From assembly GCA_027624075.1 (NCBI GenBank), contig JAQBUH010000007.1, positions 1 to 64,000 of the forward strand: a stretch of 64,000 nt of DNA. The letters are read 5' to 3'. Source of the DNA: Chloroflexota bacterium. GTDB lineage: Bacteria > Chloroflexota > Dehalococcoidia > Lucifugimonadales > Lucifugimonadaceae. Positions 8,266 through 17,574 of this stretch are shown in pieces (the stretch's first letter is position 1; each line of letters begins with the position of its first letter). Under the pieces are notes generated by a model, which saw only the letters and a list, made by a program, of their open reading frames with translations, was not told the DNA's origin and did no database searches. The position numbers and the translations under genes are program-made.

Positions 8266-8413
8266 TGTAGTATTGCGTCCCGAATCTGTTCCAACTAGCC
8301 TCAGATCAACTTCAGTCCAAAGTCCAACTGGCGTTCGACCTTAATTCGGCAGGCGAGTCCTCGACAACTACTACAAGCACTGGCTACCGCTGGCCAGCAT
8401 TGGCAAACCTAAC

Positions 8414-10156
8414 ATGACAACAACAAGAGAAACACCAGGCGAAGTGGCGGAGAAACTGGCTGCACGGCGCGCCGAAAAGCGTGCGCCAGGGAAGTGGCGC
8501 TCATGGGAGACCACCGAAGGCGTTGTGCGCGCGCCGCACCGCTCCATGATGCGGGCGATGGGCCTGAACGACGAAGACATCAACGCTCCATTCGTCGGCG
8601 TGGCTTCGACGCATAACGAGGTCACTCCGTGCAACGCCGGCATCAAGCCGCTGGTCGAGCAGATCAAGACAGGCGTGAGGGCCGCAAGCGGCACGCCGTT
8701 CGAGTTCGGAACGATCACGGTCTCAGACGCCATCTCGATGGGTACCGAGGGCATGAAGGGCTCACTCGTCTCCCGTGAGATCATCGCAGACTCCATCGAG
8801 ACGGTCTGTTTCGCTGAGCGCTACGACGGTCTTGTCGCGGTGGCCGGATGTGACAAGTCGCTGCCGGGGGCGATGATGGCGATGGCCAGGCTCGACATCC
8901 CGTCCGTGTTCGTCTACGGAGGCTCCATCCTGCCCGGCTCATGGCGCGGAGAGACGCTGCAGATCCAGTCGGTTTTCGAGGCGGTCGGACGCAGGCAGTC
9001 TGGCTTGATCGATGACGAGGAGCTCCGCAACATCGAGACGCATGCCTGCCCCGGACCTGGGGCGTGCGGCGGCATGTTCACAGCAAACACGATGTCTTCT
9101 ATAGGAGAGGCGCTCGGGCTTTCGTTGCCGGGGAGCGCGTCCGAGCCGGCGGTCGACCAGCGCAAGCTGGCCTCATCCCGCGCGGCCGGCCATGCGGTGA
9201 TGAACCTGCTGCGCAAGGGCATCTACCCTCGCCACATCCTGACGCGGGAGGCGTTCGAAAACGCTGTCACGGTTGTTGTGGCGATGGGCGGCTCGACCAA
9301 CTCGTCGCTTCACCTGCCTGCGATTGCGCACGAGGCCGGAGTTGACCTGACCCTCGAAGACATCCACGAGATTTCGATGCGCACGCCGTTGCTGGCTGAC
9401 ATGAAGCCGGGCGGCAAGTTCGTGATGTTCGATCTCGACAGGGTCGGCGGCGTTCCTCTCGTAATGAAACGCCTGCTGGAGGCCGGTCTGATACACGGCG
9501 ACTGCATGACGGTTACGGGCAAGACTATCGCGGAGAACCTGGCTGATGCCGAGGTTGACGAGTCCGACCGCACGGTTGTCCACACTGTGAGCAAGCCGAT
9601 TTCGAAGACGGGCGGGCTTGTTGTGCTGCACGGGAACCTTGCGCCAGACGGATGCGTGCTGAAGGTCGCGGGCCACCAGTTCGGAAAGCGCTTCTCCGGC
9701 AAGGCGAAGGTTTACGATCAGGAAGAGCAACTGATGGAGGCGCTGCAGCGGCGTGAGGTGGAGGCCGGGGACGTGATCATCATCCGCTACGAGGGTCCGA
9801 AGGGCGGGCCTGGAATGCGGGAGATGCTGTCTGTGACGGCGGCGCTAGTTGGACAGGGGCTTGGCGAGAAGGTTTACCTGATCACAGATGGACGTTTCTC
9901 TGGCGCCTCTCACGGGTCGATGATCGGGCATGTCGGGCCAGAGGCTGCGGTCGGCGGGCCGATTGCCGCTGTCGAGCCGGGCGATGTGGTTGAGATCGAC
10001 CTTGAGAAGTTCGAGCTGAATGTGAAGATCTCAGACGATGAGATGAAGGCGCGCCTTGCGAAGTGGCAGCCGAAGCCTCCGCCATACACCCGCGGGACGC
10101 TGTCGAAGTACATCAAGCTGGTGCAGCCGGCGGCAAAGGGCGCGGTGACTGGTTAG
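8414..10156 (+). CDS. ilvD: dihydroxy-acid dehydratase
   Basis: IlvD converts 2,3-dihydroxy-isovalerate and 2,3-dihydroxy-methylvalerate to the 2-keto acids of valine and isoleucine synthesis. The 580-residue protein has the iron-sulfur cysteines C73 (TPCNAG), C146 (GCDKSLPG) and C218 ([11 protein letters not shown]), in the spacing of the IlvD/Edd family. The C-terminal swivel domain contains [15 protein letters not shown] and the signature [12 protein letters not shown]. Length is typical. It is not accompanied by other ilv genes here. No leader-peptide attenuator was recognised upstream. Some paralogues act on sugar acids, but THNEVTPCN and the general match favour true IlvD. Confidence 0.95.
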   Translation: MTTTRETPGEVAEKLAARRAEKRAPGKWRSWETTEGVVRAPHRSMMRAMGLNDEDINAPFVGVASTHNEVTPCNAGIKPLVEQIKTGVRAASGTPFEFGTITVSDAISMGTEGMKGSLVSREIIADSIETVCFAERYDGLVAVAGCDKSLPGAMMAMARLDIPSVFVYGGSILPGSWRGETLQIQSVFEAVGRRQSGLIDDEELRNIETHACPGPGACGGMFTANTMSSIGEALGLSLPGSASEPAVDQRKLASSRAAGHAVMNLLRKGIYPRHILTREAFENAVTVVVAMGGSTNSSLHLPAIAHEAGVDLTLEDIHEISMRTPLLADMKPGGKFVMFDLDRVGGVPLVMKRLLEAGLIHGDCMTVTGKTIAENLADAEVDESDRTVVHTVSKPISKTGGLVVLHGNLAPDGCVLKVAGHQFGKRFSGKAKVYDQEEQLMEALQRREVEAGDVIIIRYEGPKGGPGMREMLSVTAALVGQGLGEKVYLITDGRFSGASHGSMIGHVGPEAAVGGPIAAVEPGDVVEIDLEKFELNVKISDDEMKARLAKWQPKPPPYTRGTLSKYIKLVQPAAKGAVTG

Positions 10157-10398
10157 AGGTGAGTCGCACCGGAAAAATTCTGGCGGCGGCTGGCATGCCG
10201 TTTCGGCCGGGACCGACCCGGGGCCAACACTGGGCGGCGCGACGGTTTAGAATCTGGCGCATCTACTGGCCGCAGACTGGTGACCGCAAACTGGCCACTG
10301 GCTGGCGGCGAGTTCCCGGCGAACTTCCCGCTGTGATAGGCGGCATCAAAGTCGAATCACAACCGGGCCAAGACCTGGCGCAACAACTGGAGCACAGC

Positions 10399-11418
10399 AT
10401 GACCTCAATCTCGGACACCATCCCTCCTGCGCCTTCAGCCGCGCCAGAGGCGGTCAGCCGCATGACCGCTGCGGCCAACGCATTCCTCAACACGCTCCGG
10501 CCTGAGCAGCGGCAGGTGGCGTCGTTCCCTTTCAAGGGTGATGAGCGCTACGCGTGGGCGTACACGCCGATCGACCGCAACGGGCTGACGCTTGCGGACA
10601 TGACGCGGGAGCAGCGCGACGCGGCGCTTACGCTGATGGACACCGCGTACAGCGAGAGCGGCCGGAATACGGCGCACAAGATCATCGACCTGGAGACGAT
10701 CCTTGGCGAGTGGGAGTCGATTCAGAAGGCCAACTCCCAGTGGGACAGGTCTGATGTCCGGTACTGGTTTAGCGTGTTTGGCACGCCGGGCGGCGACGAG
10801 CCGTGGGGCTGGCGGGCGGGCGGCCACCACATTGGCCTTGCGACCACGATAGTCGGCGGTGAGCTTGTGGCGTACAACCCGCTCTTCTTCGGGGCGAACC
10901 CGGCGAAGGTGATGCACGGCCCTCACAAGGGCATGCGCACGCTCCCTGAGGAGGAGGACTGGGCACGAAGCCTGGTACGTTCGCTCTCTGCCGAACAGAA
11001 GAAGATCGCCATCGTTGACGCGGTGGCGCCGGACGACATCCTGACGAAGAACTACCGCGTGGCTGACCCTTCCGCCGCGCCAACCGGCATCTCGTTCTCG
11101 GCGCTTTCCGACCCGCAGCGGGAGTCGCTTGTGAAGCTGGTCAGGCACTATGTTGGCCGGGCTGCAGACGACCTTGCGGCAAACTACTGGCGGCACATCG
11201 AGTCGGTCGGCATGGACCGCTGGTCTTTTGCGTGGGCCGGCCCCGAGGAGCCCGGCAAGGGCCACTACTACGCAGTGCAGGCGCCGAACTTCGTGGTCGA
11301 GTATGACAACACGCAGAACGGCGCGAACCACATTCACTCAGTGCTGCGCGACTACGGGAACGACTGGGGCGAGGACATCCTGGCGGCGCACTACAAACAC
11401 GCCGGCCATCACGATTAG
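10399..11418 (+). CDS. DUF3500 family protein
   Basis: A 339-residue member of the DUF3500 family, whose function is not established. Visible family hallmarks are WAYTPIDRNGLTLADM near residue 50, YWFSVFGTPGG, GWRAGGHHIGL near 140 and, near the C-terminus, HYYAVQAPNFVVEYDNTQNGANHIHSVLRD (given here as its key words YAVQAP, VEYDN and NHIHSV). Conserved His and Asp residues suggest a metal- or heme-linked role, but this is speculation. ATG 10399 was chosen because the longer frame overlaps ilvD. There is no clear signal peptide. A small hairpin, GGAACCTGT...ACAGGGTGTTCC, follows the stop at 11438-11467. Confidence 0.85.
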   Translation: MTSISDTIPPAPSAAPEAVSRMTAAANAFLNTLRPEQRQVASFPFKGDERYAWAYTPIDRNGLTLADMTREQRDAALTLMDTAYSESGRNTAHKIIDLETILGEWESIQKANSQWDRSDVRYWFSVFGTPGGDEPWGWRAGGHHIGLATTIVGGELVAYNPLFFGANPAKVMHGPHKGMRTLPEEEDWARSLVRSLSAEQKKIAIVDAVAPDDILTKNYRVADPSAAPTGISFSALSDPQRESLVKLVRHYVGRAADDLAANYWRHIESVGMDRWSFAWAGPEEPGKGHYYAVQAPNFVVEYDNTQNGANHIHSVLRDYGNDWGEDILAAHYKHAGHHD

Positions 11419-11529
11419 GTTGCGTCTGGCTTTGCAGGAACCTGTCCCACACGAAACAGGGTGTTCCGCTTGACAGGTGATAGAGCCGGAACGTTGACGC
11501 CGTGCAATCTTGTGGGGTCTCAAAGCTAA

Positions 11530-12455
11530 TTGCAGAAGACAGAATCAGGGCACGGCGAGGTTGAGTTAGCGATCTATGCCGCCTTCTTCGGCAACCTGGT
11601 AATCGCCATCCTCAAACTCTTCGCGGCCATCGACTCCGGCAGCAGCGGCATGTTCGCCGAGACTGCGCACTCATTCGCGGACTCCGCCTGGCGCTCAGGC
11701 CGCGCGACCGCTCGCACCAGTTTGGATACGGCAAAGACCGCTACTTCTGGACATTCATGGCGGCGGTCTCGATGTTCACGGTCGGCGCCACTTTTTCGAT
11801 ATTCCAGGGTGTGCAAGCGCTTAACAGCCATGAAGAGGTCACGCACAGCGGCCTGAACTACATTGTGCTGGGCGTCGCGGCGCTGCTTGAGACGGCCGCA
11901 CTGGCGCTGGCGCTGCGGGCGACGTGGCCGGAACTGAAACGCAGCGGGCTGTGGCGTGCGGTCAGGGAGACCAAGGACCCGACGCGGTTCATAGTGGTGC
12001 TGGAAGACACGGCGGCGCTGATCGGCATTGCGTTGGCAGCGGCCGGGCTGCTACTGGCGCAGATCTTCGGTCTCGCCTTCTTCGATGGCGTCGCGGCAAT
12101 CCTGATCGGCCTGTTGCTGGGCCTGGTGGCTATCGTCCTTGGCTACGAGTCACGCAGCCTGCTGCTGGGAGAGTCTGTAACCCCTGCGGTCATGCGACAG
12201 GTAGTGGCGGCGGTCAACGCGCACCGGCATGTGCAAGAAGTGATCGGCCTGCAGACGATGCACCTTGGGCCAGAGCAGGTGCTGGTTGGGATAGAGGTGC
12301 ATCTGCGGGATAGGCTGAACACAGATGAGCTCTAGGAAGTGATCAACGAGATTGAGCTTGCGGTGCGAGCGATACTGCCGCAGGCGGACCACCTGTTCGT
12401 CGAGGCGAGAGCGCCGGATGAGACACCTGCGTCCGCTCAGACGTCGAGCCGGTAG
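11530..12455 (+). pseudogene. cation diffusion facilitator (CDF) transporter, frameshifted and nonsense-interrupted
   Basis: The remnant encodes a Zn2+/Fe2+-type CDF exporter. Frame 1 from TTG 11530 gives the first membrane helix and GMFAETAHSFADSA. The sequence then jumps: the expected stretch of about a dozen residues between TM1 and TM2 is gone, and the frame changes to LRPRDRSHQFGYGKDRYFW and TM2 onward (from about 11690). Later helices and the cytoplasmic domain follow to NTDEL, where TAG at 12333-12335 interrupts; the same frame continues EVINEIELAVRA to a natural stop at 12453-12455. An internal deletion plus a nonsense codon make it non-functional unless the sequence is in error. The 3' end overlaps the convergent amidohydrolase by 19 bases. 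Confidence 0.85.
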
Positions 12456-13279
12456 AAGTCCCTGGCGACTCCGCCGAACACCGCCTCTTTCTCATACGGC
12501 CTGAGCGAGGAGAGAAGCTCCCTGGCGGTGGCGGCCACTTTTTCGTAAGTGGCGGCCAGCGTACAGACCGGCCAGTCTGTGCCGAACATGATCCTGTCGT
12601 AGCCGAACATGCCCAGGATGTGGTGGACGTAAGGGCGCAGGTCTGCCGCGGTCCAGTTCCGGTGATCAGCCTCGGTGACCATGCCGGACACCTTGCAGCG
12701 CATGCCGTTGATCGATGCGATCTTGCGCATGCCGGATAGCCACGGCTCAGTCACGCCGTCCTTGATGAGAGGCTTGCCGATGTGGTCGATCACCGCCCGC
12801 AGTCGCGGCACCTCCCTCATGATCTGAGGGACATATGGCAGGTTGGGAGGCCGGACAAGGAAGTCGTAGCAGAGGCCGCGCCTTTCCACCTCCCTCAGGC
12901 CGTCCAGTGCGCCTGAGGTTAAGAGCCATGACGGGTCTTCCTCGCCTTCCCATATGTGGCGCACTCCCTTGAAGTAAGGGCTTTTGGCGAGGTCGTCCAG
13001 CGTGTCGCCGACCGCGGGGTCTTTGAGGTCCACCCAGCCTACGACGCCTGCGACGAAGTCTGTCTTCTCTGCGGTCTCAAGGAGCCAGCGCGTCTCTTCG
13101 ACTGAGCTGGCGGCCTGCACGATGACCGTTTTTTCTACCTCGGCCTTCTTGAGCAGCGGCCGCAGTTGGTCAGGGCCGAAGGTGACGGCGAGCGGGCTAC
13201 CTTCACCCATCCACGGGTAATCGAACTTGTCGAGGTCCCAGAAGTGGTGGTGGCTGTCGATGGCAGGCGGTGCGCTCAT
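12437..13279 (-). CDS. amidohydrolase 2 family TIM-barrel hydrolase (COG3618, lactonase-like)
   Basis: A 280-residue metal-dependent hydrolase resembling L-fuconolactonase and 2-pyrone-4,6-dicarboxylate lactonase. The N-terminal IDSHHHFWDL (HxH metal ligands), the mid-barrel His in AVIDHIGKPL and the C-terminal FGTDWPVC (Asp ligand) are all present, and the length is normal. The product probably hydrolyses a sugar-acid lactone. That fits the many acid-sugar enzymes in the window, including the SMP-30-like protein next door. The start MSAPPAIDSH has no ribosome site stronger than GGAAAC, but no alternative is better. Confidence 0.9.
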   Translation of the reverse strand: MSAPPAIDSHHHFWDLDKFDYPWMGEGSPLAVTFGPDQLRPLLKKAEVEKTVIVQAASSVEETRWLLETAEKTDFVAGVVGWVDLKDPAVGDTLDDLAKSPYFKGVRHIWEGEEDPSWLLTSGALDGLREVERRGLCYDFLVRPPNLPYVPQIMREVPRLRAVIDHIGKPLIKDGVTEPWLSGMRKIASINGMRCKVSGMVTEADHRNWTAADLRPYVHHILGMFGYDRIMFGTDWPVCTLAATYEKVAATARELLSSLRPYEKEAVFGGVARDFYRLDV

Positions 13280-13528
13280 GTGGTTTCCGTGGGACTGGTT
13301 TGTGGGGGATTATGTGGCGGGTAAGCGGACGCGCTGCAGATTGCAGAGTTGTTGACGAGGTACAGATTATGGCGCAGAACGGTGCAGTTCGGGAAGCGCG
13401 GGAGGCAGCGGAAACTTTTGGTGACCTCAGGCGGCGGGGCGTGGCGGCGGCGCGCCAATTTGTCATCCTGAGACACCGGTTGCCTGATCCGCACGGGCAA
13501 TCGGCCGCGTGGCGGCGCGCTGGACTGG

Positions 13529-14221
13529 CTACTTCACCAGCCGCCCGATCTCCGGTTTGCCGCGTGTCGCCGTGCCGTGTTTGCCTGCGAAGTTGGCGTC
13601 TGCGTACCAGAGCTCGCCGTTCCTGATGGACATGCCGTGTACGAACGCATCAGACGGGCCCATCGTGATCCGGTCAGTCTCGGAGCCTGTCTCGATGTTG
13701 TACTTCACGATTACGTTGTCCGTTGTGTGGGCGCACCACACGCCATCGCCGTCGCGGGCGAGTCCGTGCAGCCGTTCAAGCGAGACCGGGAACGTCTTCA
13801 GGATGCGCATATCGTCCGCCGGGTCGCAGAGGTGAATCGCCTTGGGAGCGAACGCCGTGACCCACATCAGGCCGTCGTCCCACTCGATGCCGTGGATGCC
13901 GCCGCCGTCCGGCGTCCGGTATCGGTCAACCGCCTCGCCGGTTTCGAGATCGAGCTTGTAGATGTAACCGAGATGGGTGTCTGTTGAGCGCGGCGGCCGG
14001 GAAACCGACTGGCCGTTTGACGCCGTCCAGAGGTAGCCGCCGCCAACTGTCACTCCCGAGCCGTTTTCGGTGGGCGTATTGATGGTGCGGAGCAGGTCGC
14101 CAGACTCATTGATTACCAGCACGTTGTCCGTGAGTTGGTCCATCACGAATAGCTCGTCTCCGGACCACTGGAGGCCGTTTGGCATCTCGCATGGAGAGTC
14201 GAAAGTAGATACAGCCTTCAT
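13529..14221 (-). CDS. SMP-30/lactonase-like beta-propeller protein
   Basis: A 230-residue protein with repeated propeller strands such as CEMPNGLQWSGDELFVMD, GGGYLWTASNGQ, HGIEWDDGLMWVT and HGLARDGDGVWCAHT. It resembles the gluconolaconase/SMP-30 and NHL/YncE-like groups. Members hydrolyse sugar lactones or act as binding propellers; the Ca2+-site acidic residues cannot be confirmed by eye. ATG 14221 follows GGAGG seven bases upstream (CCGGAGGCGTTTC), which sets the start against a longer open frame. There is no signal peptide. It transcribes towards the COG3618 amidohydrolase, with a gap of about 250 bases. Confidence 0.75.
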   Translation of the reverse strand: MKAVSTFDSPCEMPNGLQWSGDELFVMDQLTDNVLVINESGDLLRTINTPTENGSGVTVGGGYLWTASNGQSVSRPPRSTDTHLGYIYKLDLETGEAVDRYRTPDGGGIHGIEWDDGLMWVTAFAPKAIHLCDPADDMRILKTFPVSLERLHGLARDGDGVWCAHTTDNVIVKYNIETGSETDRITMGPSDAFVHGMSIRNGELWYADANFAGKHGTATRGKPEIGRLVK

Positions 14222-14636
14222 GAAACGCCTCCGGGTTGCTGGGCAGGGCCGCGCATCTCGCCATTCTGTGCCGACATGCCATCCTGTGCCGACATGATGG
14301 TATCGGGTGCCCGCCGCGTCAAATCCCGGCCTATCTCCCTGTGCGCAAATCCGCGAGGAGGCCATTGCGGCGAATCGGCCTATCGGCGAACGGGGCCGCC
14401 GTGGATGTTAGACACGGTGCTCCCGCTCAAGCCGCGTGAATTTGGTGTAGCGCCCCACTTCGGTCAGTAAAGGGTAGGAGTAGAATGGAGATACGGCGGC
14501 GCCAATTAGCGCCCATCATCTGATGACTAAAGCCGAATCTATCAGACGCATCCCGCATATATGAAAAGCGGACAGGCGGATTTCCCGCACCGCACCCCGG
14601 GCATGCGTCCAACACAACTGAATAGTTGGAGGCACT
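14222..14636. other. divergent intergenic region, 415 bases
   Basis: Between the propeller gene and the NYN gene I see no gene and no repeat of the palindrome family. The motif GCGCCCCACTTCGG near 14450 resembles CGCCCCACTTTGG near 22050, upstream of the sugar isomerase genes, but two loose matches are not enough to name a site. Confidence 0.5.
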
Positions 14637-15743
14637 ATGCCCATAGCCACGACACACCCTTCGTCCCGGCAGGACGAGCGTGTGATGATCTTTATTGACG
14701 GCAGCAACCTGTACCACGTCCTGGGCCAGACCTGCGGCCGCCACGATCTCCAGTTTGACAAGTTTGCGCAGAAGCTGGCCAATGGCCGGGATCTGCGCCG
14801 CGTCTACTATTACAACATCCGCCAGGAGGCGTTCGAGGACCGCTCAAACGCCGCAGACCAAGACAAGTTCCTAGCCTCGCTTTACGACACTCCTTATCTT
14901 GAGGTGAAGCTCGGGATCTGGAAGCAGCGCGGCGCCACGATGGTCGAAAAAGGCGTCGACGTGATGCTCGCGGTCGACCTTGTGACCCACGCCTACGCGG
15001 ACCACTACGACAGCGCGATCATCGTCTCGGGCGATGCCGATTTCTACCCTGCGCTTCAAGCCGTGAAGAACTTTGGCAAGCACGTCGAGGTCGCCGCGTT
15101 CGACCAGAACATCTCTTCCGAGGCTTCCCGCGTTGCCGACCTGCACATCAGACTGACCAAGACCTTCTTTACGGGACTCTGGACGACGAGGACGCAGCAG
15201 AGGGAGCGCGGCGAGGCGCTGCGCAGGCCGGAGGTCTCCGACGAGGCGGCGTCACCAAACGGCGAGGATAAGGCGGCGACGAAGGCCGCAACGAGCTCAA
15301 CAGCACGCCGGTCTACACGGACCGGCCGCACGGGCACGCGGAGGCCGATTTCCAGGACTGGCTCTCGCTCGTCTGCCACTGAGACGGCAAATGGCGCTTC
15401 CCCTGAAAAGGTGGCGGCAACGCCGGCGGCAGCGGAGCGGCCAACCGCCCCTGAGAGGCGTGAGCCCGCTCAGTCCGCGCCCGCAACAGCGGCGGCGCCA
15501 TCAGCTAAAGAAGAGGCAACGGAACGGCCGAACATCCGGCGCACGCCTTCGCGTCGCCGGGTCGGCGGGACCGCCTCTAGCGCGCCTGCGGACGCTGCCA
15601 GCAGCTCGTCTGCCAGGCCCAGGCCGCCCGCGCTGCGGACTCCCGCCAATGGCTCATCAAATGGGTCTTCCGGCGGAGGCGAGCCGCAACCGGCCTCATC
15701 TGGAGCCAGTGCTGGCGCCGACCGCGCCGAGAGTGACAGCTAG
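14637..15743 (+). CDS. NYN domain (LabA/PIN-like) protein with long disordered tail
   Basis: The N-terminal 185 residues form a NYN/LabA-like fold related to PIN ribonucleases. Acidic catalytic-site motifs are visible: MIFIDGSNLYH (about 17-27), KGVDVMLAVDLV (about 103-114) and IIVSGDADFYPAL (about 126-138). The remaining 180 residues are low complexity, rich in Ala, Ser, Thr, Arg and Pro, and probably disordered or RNA-binding. ATG 14637 follows GGAGG with good spacing. LabA proteins of this kind are linked to RNA processing; substrate and partners are not evident from the context. Confidence 0.88.
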   Translation: MPIATTHPSSRQDERVMIFIDGSNLYHVLGQTCGRHDLQFDKFAQKLANGRDLRRVYYYNIRQEAFEDRSNAADQDKFLASLYDTPYLEVKLGIWKQRGATMVEKGVDVMLAVDLVTHAYADHYDSAIIVSGDADFYPALQAVKNFGKHVEVAAFDQNISSEASRVADLHIRLTKTFFTGLWTTRTQQRERGEALRRPEVSDEAASPNGEDKAATKAATSSTARRSTRTGRTGTRRPISRTGSRSSATETANGASPEKVAATPAAAERPTAPERREPAQSAPATAAAPSAKEEATERPNIRRTPSRRRVGGTASSAPADAASSSSARPRPPALRTPANGSSNGSSGGGEPQPASSGASAGADRAESDS

Positions 15744-15801
15744 ACATATCCCCCCGGTTAGCCGAGCCAGGGCAGCCCTGTGCGGCCCTCGCCTCAGCGC
15801 G

Positions 15802-16860
15802 CTACCAGTCCAGGTCGACGATGTCCGTGCCGTCCGATGTGAGCCGGCGCTGGTTTGAGCCGTCCGGCCGCATCGTAAACAGATCGAAGTCGCCGTCCAC
15901 ATCCGACATGAACGCGATGAGGTTCGTACGGCGCGACCACGAAGGCGCAAGGTCTTCGCTGCGGTTGCTGGTGAGGCGTTTCTCGTTCCGGCCGCTCGGG
16001 TCAATCACGTAGATCTCAGGATTGCCGTCGCGGTCTGACACGAAGGCGATGCGGTCCCCGTCAGGCGACCAGACTGGGCTGCCGTTGTTGCCGGCGCCCG
16101 GAGTCAGGTTCGTCTCGTCGCCGCCCCCGGACGGCACAACGAAGATGTTCTGCAGACCGTCAACATCCGGAGTAAACGCAATCCACCGCCCGTTGGGAGA
16201 CCAGCGTGGGTCCTTGCCAACCGTCGCGGTCACCTCGATCTCGTTCACGCCATCTGGATTGCCCTTGTAGATGCCGGAGCGTTCAGTGGAGACAAGCGTA
16301 TAGACGAGCCAGTCTCCGTCCGGCGACCAGCTGCCCATGTGGGCAGACTCGGCCTGGGAGGTGATTGGCGTGCTCTCTCCCGTCTCCACGCTCCCAACGA
16401 ATATCTGGCTCAGCCCGCCTTTCCGGACTTCGTATGCGATCCGGCGGGAGTCAGGCGCCCACTCAAAGCGCGTCGCGCCGCCGAGGCTGCTGAAGAGATG
16501 GCGCTTATCTTCGCCGGCTGCGTCTGTTATCCAGATGTCGAAACTGCCATTGCGCCGAGACAGAAACGCGATCTGCGAGCGGTTCGGCGACCACTTGGGC
16601 AAGAGGTCGTCGTTGCCTGCCGTTGTCAGGCGCGTTGGCGCCTCACCGGTCGAACGGACGATGAATATGTCTGTGCCGCCTGCCGCAGCGATGGCACTCG
16701 ATGCGGTGTTAGCCGTAAACAGGATGGAGTCTGACTCCGGGACCCCGCTGGAGCAGGCGATGACGGCAGACGCGGCAAGTGCGAGCGCGATTACTGCGCG
16801 TAGCGGGCCGGTGCGATGTATGTGAGCGCCACGTGCGAGCGCCAGGTTGATTCCGAGCAA
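15802..16860 (-). CDS. TolB-like WD40/PD40 beta-propeller lipoprotein
   Basis: A 352-residue exported propeller. The N-terminus has a hydrophobic stretch ending in SAVIACSSG, a good lipobox with Cys at about 36, so membrane anchoring is likely. At least six PD40 blades follow, each with a WSPDG-type turn: PKWSPNRSQIAF, FEWAPDSRRIAY, GSWSPDGDWLVY, PRWSPNGRWIAF, PVWSPDGDRIAFVSDRDG and PSWSRRTNLIAFMSDVDG. The start codon is TTG at 16860; no ATG lies upstream of the signal sequence in this frame, so the start is uncertain by a few codons. It has no Pal or Tol partners nearby and is probably not a true TolB. Confidence 0.85.
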   Translation of the reverse strand: MLGINLALARGAHIHRTGPLRAVIALALAASAVIACSSGVPESDSILFTANTASSAIAAAGGTDIFIVRSTGEAPTRLTTAGNDDLLPKWSPNRSQIAFLSRRNGSFDIWITDAAGEDKRHLFSSLGGATRFEWAPDSRRIAYEVRKGGLSQIFVGSVETGESTPITSQAESAHMGSWSPDGDWLVYTLVSTERSGIYKGNPDGVNEIEVTATVGKDPRWSPNGRWIAFTPDVDGLQNIFVVPSGGGDETNLTPGAGNNGSPVWSPDGDRIAFVSDRDGNPEIYVIDPSGRNEKRLTSNRSEDLAPSWSRRTNLIAFMSDVDGDFDLFTMRPDGSNQRRLTSDGTDIVDLDW

Positions 16861-17574
16861 TTTGAGACGGCCGGGGTCTGTGTGCTGAGTGGGTTGGAGA
16901 GCGAGTTGTGGTTGCGGGACAGGGCCAAAACCGGAGCGGACGCGGACTAATCCTGAGCAATTCCGATGCTATCTGAAGCCAGCGCCGGGGTTGTGTTGGA
17001 GGGCCGCACGCCTTTGGCCGGAACCGGGACGAATTCGACCTGTTCGGAGATGAGGCGAAGATCCGAGATTGACCCGCCGGTTGGCCGGTGCTAGCGTCCT
17101 GCCGTCGGAGGTCGGCGGAGAGATGTTACGTCCTCTCTCTCTCCTGGATGGGAGAGAGCGGTGCGTCTGTCATTCTGAGCTTGACTCAGAATCTCTCGTT
17201 GGCTGGTTTCCTGAGAGATGCTGAATCAAGTTCAGCATGACAGACGTGACCGCCATTCTCAGCCGGTGTGCCCGCTTGAGTGCGCTGGCTGAGCGGAGGA
17301 ATGCATGATCTGTCATTCTGAGCTTGACTCAGAATCTCTCGGCTAACCGTGATCCAACGATAAGCTCCCTCCGGAAAGGCCGGGATGACAATCTGGCATA
17401 CGCCCGCTCTCTCCAACTCTCTCCTCCAGTTCCCCAAACAGGGGGAGAGGATTCCGGCAATGACGTCCGCGTTTAATATGACAGGCACACACCCGCACCC
17501 GGCCGGCGTCGGCACAGGAACATCCCAAACCACTCGTCTCAAACAGCCCACCAGTCAACAGGACCCAAAACAAA
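16861..17574. repeat. divergent gap with palindromic copies R4 (17168-17242) and R5 (17311-17390)
   Basis: No gene is seen. R4 is a full pair: TGTCATTCTGAGCTTGAC..., TCTCGTTGGC, then the reverse arm ending AGCATGACA. R5 starts identically at 17311 but carries the second type of right arm, GATAAGCTCCCTCCGG...GGCCGGGATGACA. A CTCTCTC/GAGAGAG hairpin lies at about 17135-17158. The open frames crossing R4 and R5 translate the repeats and are rejected. Confidence 0.8.

Noticed and set aside
11438-11467. Hairpin GGAACCTGT...ACAGGGTGTTCC as an intrinsic terminator
   Set aside because: There is no T-run after the stem, so it is only mentioned with the DUF3500 gene.
14427-14782. Leftward frames upstream of the NYN gene
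   Set aside because: They are antisense or in the promoter region and lack a ribosome site and a domain.
17186-17551. Open frames such as 17186-17551, 2738-2926 and 27360-27830 on the minus strand
   Set aside because: They translate palindromic repeats (recurrent CHAELDSAS- or ILSQAQND-like words) and have no ribosome site or homologous domain.
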